Assembly: GCA_024509875.1 (NCBI GenBank)
Contig: JAMPIV010018780.1
Span: 999,058 to 1,063,057 of the forward strand
Source: Oreohelix idahoensis
Lineage: Eukaryota; Mollusca; Gastropoda; Stylommatophora; Oreohelicidae
Direction of reading: 5' to 3'
DNA length: 64,000 nt
Every line of letters begins with the position of its first letter. Position 1 is the stretch's first letter. The notes below the pieces were generated by a model. That model made no database searches, had not been told where the DNA came from, and saw nothing but the letters and a program-made list of their open reading frames with translations. The position numbers were made by a program, and so were the translations under genes. This document shows, one piece after another, positions 45,732 to 48,232 of this stretch.

Positions 45732-46285
45732 TTTGTGACTGACATCCGTGATGGTGCACCTAAGAGAATAATGGGGACTAAGTCGTCGACGAGGGAGTTA
45801 TTATCTAATTCGGCTAGTTAACTAACACAGATAAAAGTAGAAACATAATTTATGTAAGAAACGAGTATGACTTTTATTTTTGTGTGAGGTCACATTTTCC
45901 AAAACCCTCACTCCCCCCATAGTCACACAATTTAGATATATATATACACACACTCCCCACTGCATGATGTCACTATGGAAGACCCCATATCTTTGGTAAC
46001 CTTGGCAATTATGCAGGGTAAATGTTTTTCTTCATAAGATGAGGCAGTCAAAAGCAAGTTTTAAATAAAACCATTACTGAATGACAGTCTCCGTGAAGGA
46101 ACAAAAAAGCCCTTTAAACTATAACACAGTGCAGTGCTATACGTAATGTGCATTTTTTAAATAAGTACTCCAAGGTTGCATATTTTATATATTCTTAGCC
46201 TCATTATGTATTCCGAAAAAAAATGACAAGTGACTTATTTGTTTCAGGAAAGAAGAGCTACCATATTGTCAAGTGGTTATTGTGA
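1126..46285 (+). CDS. YARS2: Mitochondrial tyrosyl-tRNA synthetase, 3' part of gene (8 exons)
   Basis: Charges mitochondrial tRNA-Tyr with tyrosine in the mitochondrial matrix. The exons are 1126-1240, 6071-6149, 7320-7429, 8494-8592, 17721-17787, 23881-24069, 25454-25579 and 46248-46285. Every intron has GT..AG borders and every exon junction keeps the reading frame. Together they encode about 273 residues that match the family in order: the end of the Rossmann core, the KLGKS loop, the helical anticodon-binding region starting at [11 protein letters not shown], and the S4-like RNA-binding tail. Bacterial-type TyrRS is distinguished from the cytosolic enzyme by this S4 tail and the KLGKS form. 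The first exon begins inside a codon, so the N-terminal part with the HIGH-like motif lies upstream of the window. Recognition is from memory of the family; a protein search would settle it. Confidence 0.93.
1596..2065. repeat. Minisatellite, 53-bp unit, about 9 copies
   Basis: The word AACTACACAAG or AACCACACAAG recurs at 1596, 1649, 1702, 1755, 1808, 1861, 1914, 1967 and 2020, always 53 bp apart. Units differ by a few substitutions. It lies in the YARS2 intron after exon 1126-1240. No spacer sequence separates the units. Confidence 0.95.
2120..2375 (+). pseudogene. Degenerate RTE-type LINE C-terminal fragment
   Basis: The frame contains [27 protein letters not shown] and [13 protein letters not shown], the C-terminal tail pattern of RTE-type LINE proteins (H-V-L-R-K, G-K-R-x-R-G, W-R..E). 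It is followed by (GATT)n at 2380-2396. It is the same type as 21960-22625. Confidence 0.6.
2698..2830 (-). repeat. Short interspersed repeat R1, copy 1
   Basis: Shares GATCCTCCTTGTGTGATCT and GAGTTGTCCGTG-like blocks (reverse strand here) with 5751-5889, 22640-22772 and 61285-61405. No tRNA-like head was identified, so its SINE class is open. Confidence 0.6.
3375..3850 (-). pseudogene. LINE C-terminal fragment (family Z), copy 1
   Basis: On the - strand the reading includes [25 protein letters not shown] and [14 protein letters not shown], followed by [10 protein letters not shown]. This is a common C-terminal signature of non-LTR retrotransposon proteins. A frameshift splits the frame near 3580. 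The 3' end is a (TTA)n tail at 3378-3390. A second copy is at 24296-24580. Confidence 0.65.
4173..5510 (+). pseudogene. 5'-truncated RTE LINE (same family as 29984-43025), + copy
   Basis: Matches the RT and C-terminal part of the RTE-1 protein, with several frameshifts and stops. The longest clean piece (4448-4840) contains [19 protein letters not shown], but the catalytic FADD box reads FADE, so the second metal-binding Asp is lost. The 3' end has the TAAG-type tail (AAGTAAGTAGTAAG). It begins inside the RT domain. About 65 bp are repeated on both sides of it (see findings). Confidence 0.85.
5751..5889 (+). repeat. Short interspersed repeat R1, copy 2
   Basis: Sense copy of R1: GAGATCCTCCTTGTGTGATC, then GGAGTTGTCCGTGTGCAAGG, ending in a CCAA-rich tail (AAACCAACCAACC). 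Confidence 0.6.
6071..6149 (+). CDS. YARS2: YARS2 exon, GGNDQ motif
   Basis: Acceptor ..GAACAG and donor GTAGGT. It encodes [19 protein letters not shown], the conserved GG(S/N)DQ-GNI motif of class Ic synthetases that contacts tyrosine and ATP. It starts in phase 0, directly continuing the previous exon, and ends after one base of the next codon. Confidence 0.92.
6222..6445. repeat. Interspersed repeat R2 with internal 21-bp tandem array
   Basis: Blocks GTCTCTGAGGAGACAGA and GGCAACTTCATCATGTTAAA recur in either orientation at 2410-2500, 56225-56365 and 60770-60905, with partial matches near 1440, 2930 and 27785. Inside this copy TTGTAAGAGGTGACTAGTATG is repeated four times (6277-6360). Confidence 0.55.
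6534..6840. repeat. Minisatellite, 53-bp unit, about 6 copies
   Basis: TTTATTTGTCAARTATGAGA recurs at 6541, 6594, 6647, 6700, 6753 and 6806. The unit sequence is unrelated to the 1596-2065 array although the period is the same. It lies in the YARS2 intron 6150-7319. Confidence 0.95.
7320..7429 (+). CDS. YARS2: YARS2 exon, KMSKS-loop equivalent (KLGKS)
   Basis: Acceptor CCCCCCCCTAAG, donor GTGGGC. Two bases complete the split Gly codon. The exon encodes [13 protein letters not shown] followed by [14 protein letters not shown] is the catalytic KMSKS-loop variant characteristic of mitochondrial and some bacterial TyrRS. It ends in phase 0. Confidence 0.93.
7430..8493. other. YARS2 intron, nothing recognised
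   Basis: AT-rich sequence with only short open frames that lack family signatures. No repeat with a partner in this window was seen. Confidence 0.5.
8494..8592 (+). CDS. YARS2: YARS2 exon, start of anticodon-binding helical region
   Basis: Acceptor TTGTCTTCTAG, donor GTAAGC. The 33 codons include [20 protein letters not shown], close to the family signature that joins the catalytic core to the helical anticodon-recognition region. Phase 0 at both ends. Confidence 0.93.
8593..9137. other. YARS2 intron left of LTR element, nothing firm
   Basis: A 98-codon hydrophobic frame (8733-9029) is T-rich and without signature, so it is not called a gene. Confidence 0.4.
9138..11021 (-). repeat. 3' LTR of non-autonomous element
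   Basis: Downstream LTR in element orientation. It differs from the other copy by a handful of substitutions and A-run lengths, so the insertion is young. The 207-codon + frame at 10024-10647 is antisense to the element and is not counted as a gene. Confidence 0.85.
11017..12936 (-). CDS. 639-residue gag-like protein of non-autonomous LTR element
   Basis: The only long frame of the element. Residues 20-110 are predicted helical by eye, ending in a charged segment ([20 protein letters not shown]) that resembles N-terminal helices of Ty3-type Gag proteins. The middle is polar, low in structure and rich in S, P, E. The last 180 residues are strongly basic ([25 protein letters not shown]) and could bind nucleic acid. 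No CCHC zinc knuckle, protease or RT motif is seen. The frame continues through the polypurine tract and its stop codon lies in the first bases of the 3' LTR. Gag identity is inferred from position and composition, not from a recognised domain. Confidence 0.6.
   Translation of the reverse strand: MGPSRLYICELTAEFAGNMADLDKVHKIALEVAKFMEYGDSEIPPLLEYAESLQRQYEVDNFFGNRLALAWTCAKAGDSEAFIRELVDEAMEQDLESERRRQQREKELLEKDNPSENLAPLNDNLSAQTVPQLQEKDFPLEMDPKPKQGRGLSKESSPYNAGKITKRSQAWKLHNRGNNASKHKSDGYRFSHARETARYTRHGKSRAGFESLIRHVSPAPQRDSEKQQADSHSPDIPVQPNGKTVVIVEVHSLSSGIRPPMVLAPSGEGHTDKNCIQGTVEQVTESFISDSPRSNGILNRQVSLQDTFQLTPVTLTGEGKVEGRTRVLDGELPWATVSSHQLFRPEKSEKSGLTHLQGATLESSVPLHIGRGRASTEPLPGADITYLFPKIEAAGVSEDSVETQQEIGNSMSEVHESSHLHFKVPAVSNPLMSSKVVAIARPLHSNSVMSVDQASIAPDKAREVPDPPLEGTGLKRDRLSHRSMGVVMERKKKKQVRVSWANKLFQFWNSDSRSWDITVSRRYLRSARYRPYKRKHPADSLCRTARNPLITCSVVRELCGSCTPPRPRTLIRKKPWRRKLSKQGQVHTGRRYGLGDWPSRLPVAERLKDSSGDIDRDQSEHQDHSKLDRQAPTSKGGVM
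12937..13324 (-). other. Leader of non-autonomous LTR element
   Basis: About 390 bp between the 5' LTR and the gag-like start. It is expected to hold primer-binding and packaging signals. Only a weak primer-site candidate next to the LTR was seen. Confidence 0.4.
13325..15205 (-). repeat. 5' LTR of non-autonomous element
   Basis: Upstream LTR in element orientation. On the - strand it carries TGTGACGG..TGACA ends, AATAAA, and a TTTAAAG-type TATA candidate next to a GCGCGC stretch near 14830. Confidence 0.85.
15206..17720. other. YARS2 intron, mostly unrecognised; possible LINE endonuclease remnant
   Basis: On the - strand around 15400-15230 a broken frame starts with [13 protein letters not shown], like the endonuclease start of RTE-type LINEs, but stops follow quickly. 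The rest is T-rich with poly-T runs (16730-16830) and no recognisable coding. Confidence 0.35.
17721..17787 (+). CDS. YARS2: YARS2 exon, helical region
   Basis: Acceptor TCTGGGCAG, donor GTCAGT. The short exon encodes [20 protein letters not shown] plus HGG, matching the family pattern of a basic linker and then a helix ending in LVHG. It ends after one base of a codon. The intron before it (8593-17720) is 9.1 kb and contains the antisense LTR element. Confidence 0.9.
18270..18960 (+). pseudogene. Degenerate LINE endonuclease domain
   Basis: Interrupted + reading contains [24 protein letters not shown] (family: GD.NA.vG), [13 protein letters not shown] and [11 protein letters not shown] in the order of an RTE-type apurinic endonuclease. 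Several stops. The matching C-terminal part at 21960-22625 may be the other end of the same old copy. Confidence 0.6.
18961..20526. other. YARS2 intron, unrecognised; TATA-like promoter motif
   Basis: A perfect TATATAAA (19491-19498) lies in a locally GC-richer stretch (CGGTCGATCGCCCTACGCC just before it). It could be an LTR or other transposon promoter, but no repeat partner is visible in the window. Confidence 0.3.
20527..21411. mobile_element. Probable solo LTR
   Basis: Starts TGTCACGG, ends TTCTGACA, contains AATAAA (near 21273), and is flanked by ATATA on both sides in AT-rich DNA, so the duplication is only suggestive. A LINE 3' fragment is inserted at 20815-21022. No internal retroviral-type genes are present. 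Confidence 0.5.
20815..21022 (+). mobile_element. 5'-truncated LINE-A end inside solo LTR
   Basis: The 3' part (CTGACTGCTTTGACGGTCG, then (GAA)n) equals the 3' end of the LINE at 48233-54960. GTAGTGTCCAGT occurs on both sides (20803-20814, 21023-21034), a 12-bp target duplication. Part of the LINE end is present twice inside the copy. Confidence 0.8.
21960..22625 (+). pseudogene. Degenerate RTE-type LINE C-terminal region
   Basis: Contains [17 protein letters not shown] (family YG.E.W..T), then [19 protein letters not shown] and SKRGRGKP, the conserved tail of RTE-type proteins. Stops interrupt the upstream part. Ends before R1 copy 3. Confidence 0.65.
22640..22772 (+). repeat. Short interspersed repeat R1, copy 3
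   Basis: Sense copy ending in AAAACCAAACCAAACC. Nearly the same as 5751-5889 over the GATCCTCCTTGTGTGATCT block. Confidence 0.6.
22773..23880. other. YARS2 intron, nothing recognised
   Basis: T-rich, hydrophobic short frames only. No repeat partner noted. Confidence 0.4.
23881..24069 (+). CDS. YARS2: YARS2 exon, helical anticodon-binding region
   Basis: Acceptor CCCATTTTAG, donor GTGAGT. The 62 codons cover the region from the A-x-R-C-T helix ([11 protein letters not shown]) through [10 protein letters not shown] to [12 protein letters not shown]. Human YARS2 has the same order (AKRCT.., ELKELFKEAP.., DTCRKA..). It starts and ends in phases that match its neighbours. Confidence 0.9.
24296..24580 (-). 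pseudogene. LINE C-terminal fragment (family Z), copy 2
   Basis: Same family as 3375-3850; aligned words include CTTCAGTCRTAACTGACTAT and TTCCTGRTGTTCCTTTCG. The tail is (TAG)n at 24299-24315. Confidence 0.6.
24581..25453. other. YARS2 intron, nothing recognised
   Basis: AT-rich, no repeat partner or coding signature found. Confidence 0.4.
25454..25579 (+). CDS. YARS2: YARS2 exon, S4-like RNA-binding domain
   Basis: Acceptor AATCCTGCAG, donor GTAAGT. It encodes [19 protein letters not shown] and then [15 protein letters not shown], the S4 fold that grips tRNA-Tyr. The final glycine codon is split across the 20.7-kb last intron. Confidence 0.92.
25987..27441. mobile_element. TTAA-flanked inverted-repeat element carrying integrase fragment
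   Basis: Left end GGGGAGGTTAAACCCCC (25987) and the reverse complement of the right end, GGGGAGGTTTAAACCCCC, match with one gap. TTAA lies directly outside both ends (25983-25986, 27442-27445), as in piggyBac and Kolobok insertions. It splits a 3' end of the RTE-1 LINE: CTTACTTAC to the left, GTTCCTCTTCTACC to the right. No transposase is visible, so it is non-autonomous. Confidence 0.7.
26690..27109 (+). pseudogene. Ty3-type integrase core fragment
   Basis: Frame 26720-27109 has [31 protein letters not shown] and [13 protein letters not shown]: the second Asp and the Glu of the DDE core in the usual context. Just upstream, LVDMY in another frame suggests a frameshift. The zinc finger, first Asp and C-terminal part are missing. 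It lies wholly inside the TTAA element. Confidence 0.75.
27446..27640 (-). mobile_element. 3' end fragment of RTE-1 LINE
   Basis: Reads as the C-terminal codons and tail of the 29984-43025 LINE. Its last bases lie on the other side of the TTAA element (about 25972-25983). Confidence 0.75.
27641..28240. other. Intron stretch, little recognised
   Basis: Contains a partial R2 repeat (TTTGACATGATGAGGTTGC near 27788) and A-rich runs (27980-28015). Confidence 0.4.
28252..28560 (+). repeat. SINE-like repeat R3 with (GAA)n tail, copy 1
   Basis: Matches 46691-46994 over its whole length. 10-11 bp target duplication AGATTTAAAGA at 28241-28251 and 28561-28571. The tail GGGCGAACGAGGAAGAGGAA resembles the 3' ends of LINE-C copies in this window. 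Confidence 0.8.
28950..29834 (-). pseudogene. Mobile-element-like protein fragment, degenerate
   Basis: A clean 95-codon frame (29547-29834) contains [28 protein letters not shown] and [17 protein letters not shown]. Frameshifted continuation to about 29300 reads [16 protein letters not shown] and [20 protein letters not shown]. This layout recalls repeated proteins of invertebrate genomes, possibly of Kolobok-type transposons, but I cannot name the family with certainty. Confidence 0.4.
29989..32723 (-). pseudogene. RTE-1 endonuclease end, RT and C-terminal domain
   Basis: Three overlapping frames. 32372-32692 holds the endonuclease middle ([10 protein letters not shown]). 31595-32338 holds its end (GSDHYLL) and the linker. 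29989-31662 (557 residues) holds the [15 protein letters not shown] (Asp 191), [22 protein letters not shown] (Asp 296, 297), then [26 protein letters not shown] and [11 protein letters not shown] typical of RTE tails. Breaks lie near 32340-32372 and 31650, so the copy is dead even without the LTR insertion, although the RT itself is intact. Confidence 0.85.
33196..33203 (+). promoter_or_regulatory. TATA box in 5' LTR
   Basis: TATATATA in GAACTTATATATATTTGTGC; the only strong TATA in the LTR, upstream of AATAAA. Confidence 0.5.
33655..33660 (+). terminator. Poly(A) signal in 5' LTR, sense to YARS2
   Basis: AATAAA followed by TG/T-rich sequence. The same signal lies in the 3' LTR at 41685-41690. 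Both sit in the YARS2 last intron in the gene's sense orientation. Confidence 0.5.
34064..35375 (+). other. Leader of Gmr1-like element with paired hairpin motifs
   Basis: 1.3 kb between LTR and gag. T-rich hydrophobic frames at 34797-35100 lack any signature. Near its end a two-hairpin motif occurs twice: ACAAGTT..GACTTGT then CCCA..TGGG at 35124-35165, and ACAAGTC..GACTTGT then CCCA..TGGG at 35286-35325. Possible packaging or splicing signals. Confidence 0.6.
35376..36990 (+). pseudogene. gag: Gag of Gmr1-like element (single-base frameshift)
   Basis: Start chosen at [20 protein letters not shown] (35376), which matches Ty3-type Gag N-termini; an earlier ATG at 35316 is in the leader. Then comes a long charged coiled coil of E/K/A repeats, a capsid-like region ([20 protein letters not shown], ending [20 protein letters not shown]), and an N/R/G-rich basic tail with YRGND repeats. 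There is no CCHC knuckle; the RG-rich tail may replace it in RNA binding. The frame shifts once in the coiled coil: of two repeated units, one has 8 A and the next 9 A (about 35740-35749), which puts a stop at 35763. Confidence 0.85.
36945..39950 (+). CDS. pol: Pol: protease, integrase, reverse transcriptase
   Basis: 1001 residues, overlapping gag by 46 nt in the -1 frame. No canonical slippery heptamer was recognised in the overlap. Domains: aspartic protease with [11 protein letters not shown] (DSG 64-66); integrase zinc finger (H259, H266, C296, C299); DD35E core with D329, D389 and E425; GPY/F module around 566-590; then a linker and RT with [10 protein letters not shown] (D792) and YLDD (852-855). 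RT thumb ends near 990. All catalytic residues are present. A single T gain in a T-run near 39935 ends the frame at PS-stop just before RNase H. Integrase before RT is the key oddity. Confidence 0.92.
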   Translation: MCFDFGRATECPQCLTLFDSSTVSTLSCGHPLPALPATVAHDGRGSLILHKGLINDRLVSVLFDSGCTTVGVKESLIDPCCATGKTIKCVTFGGTMESYPTAIIRIDTPFFTGDVHACLLPNPIADLIIGRIHGVKECTPQQISSWEERNIQTVNAVVTRAQALNPPTSSDNSNEVDSQDEHLVISHDSFVKRQEEDPSLKKYFLLAKKGDPNQNTNHKSYITMKNGILVRMVQHSDKSMHSQILVPKCMRALILRHAHDSQCAGHMGFSRTKTRVLASFFWPFVNKDIRIYCRSCKICQEVKSRGPRHAAPIQAADIPIRPFQKMAIDIIGPFKIKSARGHQFILTCVDMCTRWPEAIPLKSISTVDIADALWLVFSRLGFPGEILSDHGTQLISDVMSQVMATLDIKRSLSSIYHPMSNGLVERLNRTLKNLLGKITEDHPEDWDRVLPAVLFAYREVPNEHTGFSPFELVFGAQPRGPMSLLHDLITSDNIDDDTQSSYEYVIALREKIIESCRLATSSSEFAKEKARRFANKKRRLRQLCPGDKAYVLLPSRENRLLISWKGPYTIVSKISDVDYIVDVDGRHKTFHINMLTEFIERPDYLQPIFQATDDSPVQHGHISSLSVIQDEETIFSDVNLPLPTIPLTSTESWRDVTVSSNLSFEEQRQVSSTLQSYQDVLTDIPGHTDVIEHDIILTDRNPIRVRPYPIPIHFQAQVEKELDEMIQLQIIEPSTSAYSSSIVIVRKKDNNIRLCVDYRKLNQVTKFDAEPMPLLDDLLIRLSKAKFFTKLDLSKGYWQVPLTEHAKPLTAFSTPRGLFQWNFMPFGLMNAPATFVRMMRRILSDRADVIAYLDDICLFSDTWEEHYVGLKELLSTLREHSLTAKPSKAFVGFSEISFLGHRVGHGLLKTEDQNISKILNISVPKTKKQVRSLLGLIQFYGRFIENLSSIMAPLSTLLKKGSPNMVRWSQECQTSLDQVKNLFSSHPILRLPTIDKTFCPS
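39925..40314 (+). CDS. pol: RNase H domain of pol, out of frame by one base
   Basis: Reads [18 protein letters not shown], then [22 protein letters not shown] and [13 protein letters not shown]: the four acidic residues of a Ty3-type RNase H. It continues the RT frame after the one-base shift near 39935 and ends shortly before the polypurine tract region. No chromodomain or env frame follows; 40315-40738 is noncoding. Confidence 0.88.
   Translation: MIRLFVLRSDASSTGIGAALMQEYSGTLHPVMYISRKLNAAERNYSVLDRELLAMVWSILKLQRFLLGAHFFMETDQKALTAMQSKDLKSSRSTRYAIALQPFHFTVRAIRGSDNVMADILSRCPHDSS
40739..40754 (+). promoter_or_regulatory. Polypurine tract
   Basis: AGGGGGGTGGTAGTAA directly before the 3' LTR, preceded by poly-T. 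Standard priming site for plus-strand DNA. Confidence 0.7.
40755..42271 (+). repeat. 3' LTR of Gmr1-like element with 178-bp tandem duplication
   Basis: TATA at 41226-41233, AATAAA at 41685-41690. The segment starting GATTACTGCATGTGAG occurs at 41727 and again at 41905; the 5' LTR has it once. The LTR joins RTE-1 sequence at 42271/42272. Confidence 0.88.
42272..42840 (-). pseudogene. RTE-1 endonuclease, N-terminal part
   Basis: Open from about 42840: [19 protein letters not shown], then [10 protein letters not shown] (the catalytic Glu of exonuclease-III-like endonucleases), [30 protein letters not shown] and [14 protein letters not shown]. The frame runs into the LTR retrotransposon junction at 42271. 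The part 42272-42595 is repeated at 32400-32724. Confidence 0.85.
43038..44171. other. YARS2 intron, nothing recognised
   Basis: AT-rich; short frames without signatures; no repeat partner seen. Confidence 0.4.
44650..44890 (+). repeat. Candidate SINE, related to 55018-55135
   Basis: The head TGGATAGAGCGCAGG and GGGCTAGAAACACGG weakly resemble tRNA A and B boxes. The 3' part (GAAGTCTCTAACACCCCACT, CTATAGCAGTATCTG) is repeated at 55085-55125. Confidence 0.45.
45655..45730 (+). repeat. Long G-rich homopolymer tract
   Basis: About 75 bases almost entirely G. Could form G-quadruplexes; the length in the assembly may be unreliable. A similar tract lies at 55369-55437 and a C run at 62203-62222. 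Confidence 0.9.
46248..46285 (+). CDS. YARS2: YARS2 terminal exon (11 codons and stop)
   Basis: Acceptor TTTGTTTCAG. Two bases complete the glycine codon left open at 25579. Then follow [11 protein letters not shown] and TGA, matching the family C-terminus (human: GKR.FYIIKW..). This is the last strand of the S4 domain. It sits 20,668 bp after the previous exon. The match in phase and sequence makes the assignment firm despite the length. Confidence 0.88.
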
Positions 46286-47323
46286 CAACTTCTGGTCTTC
46301 AGTCATCATAGATTTTACTTAATTTCTTTAGTTGTATATTAAGTTAATCTCAGTTAGTTGTATATTAAGATAATCAACATACCATGAGCATTAAGTCAGT
46401 GTTTTACTTTTTAATGTGGATTTCACCAGAAAGGACAATATGTTGGGAAAGGACAATATATGGGAGGGGAAGGGGGGGGGAAGATCATTCCTGTAATTAC
46501 AGAAGTTACAAGACATGTCTCAGACAAGCAAACAATGTAATGACTAAACAAGTAACAGCATTAAAAAAAACTTCAATATTTTAATGCCAGACTTGACAAA
46601 AGTCTTGATATAAAAATGAGATGGCTGGTCTGGTTATCGTTTCAGGTAGACAAATGCTTTTGAGAATCTTGGTAGTTATATGAAATATATGGGACCTCAA
46701 GACGCAGCAATAGAGACCGCAGTCAGCGACTCATAGCTTGACTGCCTGCGTCAGGACCAGCGAACCAGAGCTGGTCAAGACCGTGCTCCACCTCCACGTG
46801 GTGGTCCTGGAAACAGTCTGCAACAGTGCAGACTGGCTGAGCGAGTACGGATCGCAATGGGAAGGCAAACCCGGTCCTAAAAAATGCCGTGCAGAAGTCG
46901 GATGTGTCGACCGAAAGGTGCAGATATCACAGCTACGTTGGAAACAGACACAACGCAACCACCGTCCTTTTCAGGGCGAACGAAGAAGAAGAAGATATGA
47001 AATATATTTTGTGTATCAAATGATGAAGCCTTGCTGTTGACAGAGAAAGTTTTACCAGTCTTCAGAAATATCACATTAGTCTATCAGTACTAAAGTTTGT
47101 ATGTTTCAGTTCTGGTTAAGCATTACGCTCTGTAATGAATATGGCCGTCAGTATTATCAGTTTTACAGTTTCTTGATCAGCATTAATTCAAAGGCAGGTA
47201 AAGGCTTTCCAAAAGCAGACAGGCATAGCATTAATTCCCTTTACAGAAATGTTTGCTTAGTTGAGACAAAGTATTACAAATGCATGTGTTTAAAGAGGTG
47301 AAAGATTTCTAATTAAAAATAAA
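46286..47323 (+). other. Probable YARS2 3' UTR and downstream candidate poly(A) signals
   Basis: No other coding exon follows the stop. ATTAAA occurs at about 46559-46564 and AATAAA at 47318-47323. A SINE (46691-46994) lies between them. If the distal signal is used, the SINE is in the mature transcript. The extent is inferred; RNA data are needed. Confidence 0.4.
46691..46994 (+). repeat. SINE-like repeat R3 with (GAA)n tail, copy 2
   Basis: Full-length partner of 28252-28560. 13-bp perfect target duplication ATATGAAATATAT at 46678-46690 and 46995-47007. Located about 400 bp after the YARS2 stop. Confidence 0.85.
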
Positions 47324-47800
47324 CAAAAAATACACAGCCATCCTGGCAAATAGTTGATACTCTACCATGTGACCTGATGCTCGTGACAGATATTACCAAA
47401 AAAGATTTGATTGCAGGGATAGAGACAATCAGGCCAGATCTGTTTTACAGCTGAAAACATGTATTCCTTGCGGCACCACTAGGTCTTTCATATTTGGGCT
47501 TGTGCCCTAATATAATCGACAGACCTGTGTCTAGCTTGAACATTACACACGTTGCCAAAAAAAGGCACAATTTTATGTTTTTTATTTTAAATTAATTGAA
47601 TTTTGCATCATTACATGATATTTGAATATAAATTTATCAGTGTTTCTCTAGCATAATGGCTTTGTTAGTTCTGCATTTGTAGTTCATGTGAGTAATTTTG
47701 ATGTACTGTACCAACTACATTTGTGAATATATTCTTCTATTAATATTACACTTTCATTTTGTGTAATGTTCTGTTATTTGTATATGTAGTAGTGTTTATA
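47324..47800. other. Intergenic, nothing recognised
   Basis: AT-rich, no coding or repeat signature found. Confidence 0.4.
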
Positions 47801-47813
47801 GATGCACACATTC

Positions 47814-47970
47814 TTACTTAGTCGTTCCTCTTCTTTCTACCCTGGGATGTAGAGGTTTGCCAGGGAGAATGCTATACTATCCTATCAGTTGTCTTCCTCC
47901 TGGCCTGGTTCCAGTCTAGTCCTCGGTCCTTCAGAGATTGTCTAGGGCTAGACGGGGGAACCAGGCCAAT
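47814..47970 (-). mobile_element. Truncated RTE-1 3' end with 13-bp target duplication
   Basis: GATGCACACATTC at 47801-47813 and 47971-47983. The body is the last part of RTE-1, starting with its CTTACTTAGTCGTTCC tail on the + strand. Confidence 0.85.
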
Positions 47971-48232
47971 GATGCACACATTCACACACAAATACTATCC
48001 TATTAAAATAAAATATATTTGTGATGTTACCTGGCACAAATTGTAACGTCAATATTTTAAAATATTAATTTGAAATAAAAAAGATCTTTGAAAAACTTTT
48101 GCAGCTGTGAAGCAAATTATTTAAAGTTAAAAATTTATTGAAAGCTGTGTTTCAAACAATATGAAATTCTGAGACAGCAGGGTTTAACCACTGTCTTAGA
48201 CTAGACCCATGTTTTCAGTTGTGTTTGAGTGT

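Larger units (their letters stand above)
44172..45985. mobile_element. Candidate DNA transposon with imperfect inverted ends
   Basis: Left end GGGGTTGTCCACGTATGACG and the reverse complement of the right end, GGGGTCTTCCATAGTGACAT, share spacing and a C-rich subterminal block. Ends of the type GG..GTCCA..TGACGTCA are common on invertebrate DNA transposons. No transposase is visible. A roughly 105-bp block at 44272-44375 recurs at 45055-45160. Confidence 0.4.
25580..46247 (+). other. YARS2 last intron (20.7 kb), filled by nested transposons
   Basis: Donor GTAAGT, acceptor TTTCAG. The nested RTE/LTR insertion (29984-43025) accounts for about 13 kb of it. Confidence 0.85.

Noticed and set aside
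45512..45759. Proline-rich frames over the G tract (also 55201-55488)
   Set aside because: Pure translation of poly-G/poly-C; low complexity, not genes.
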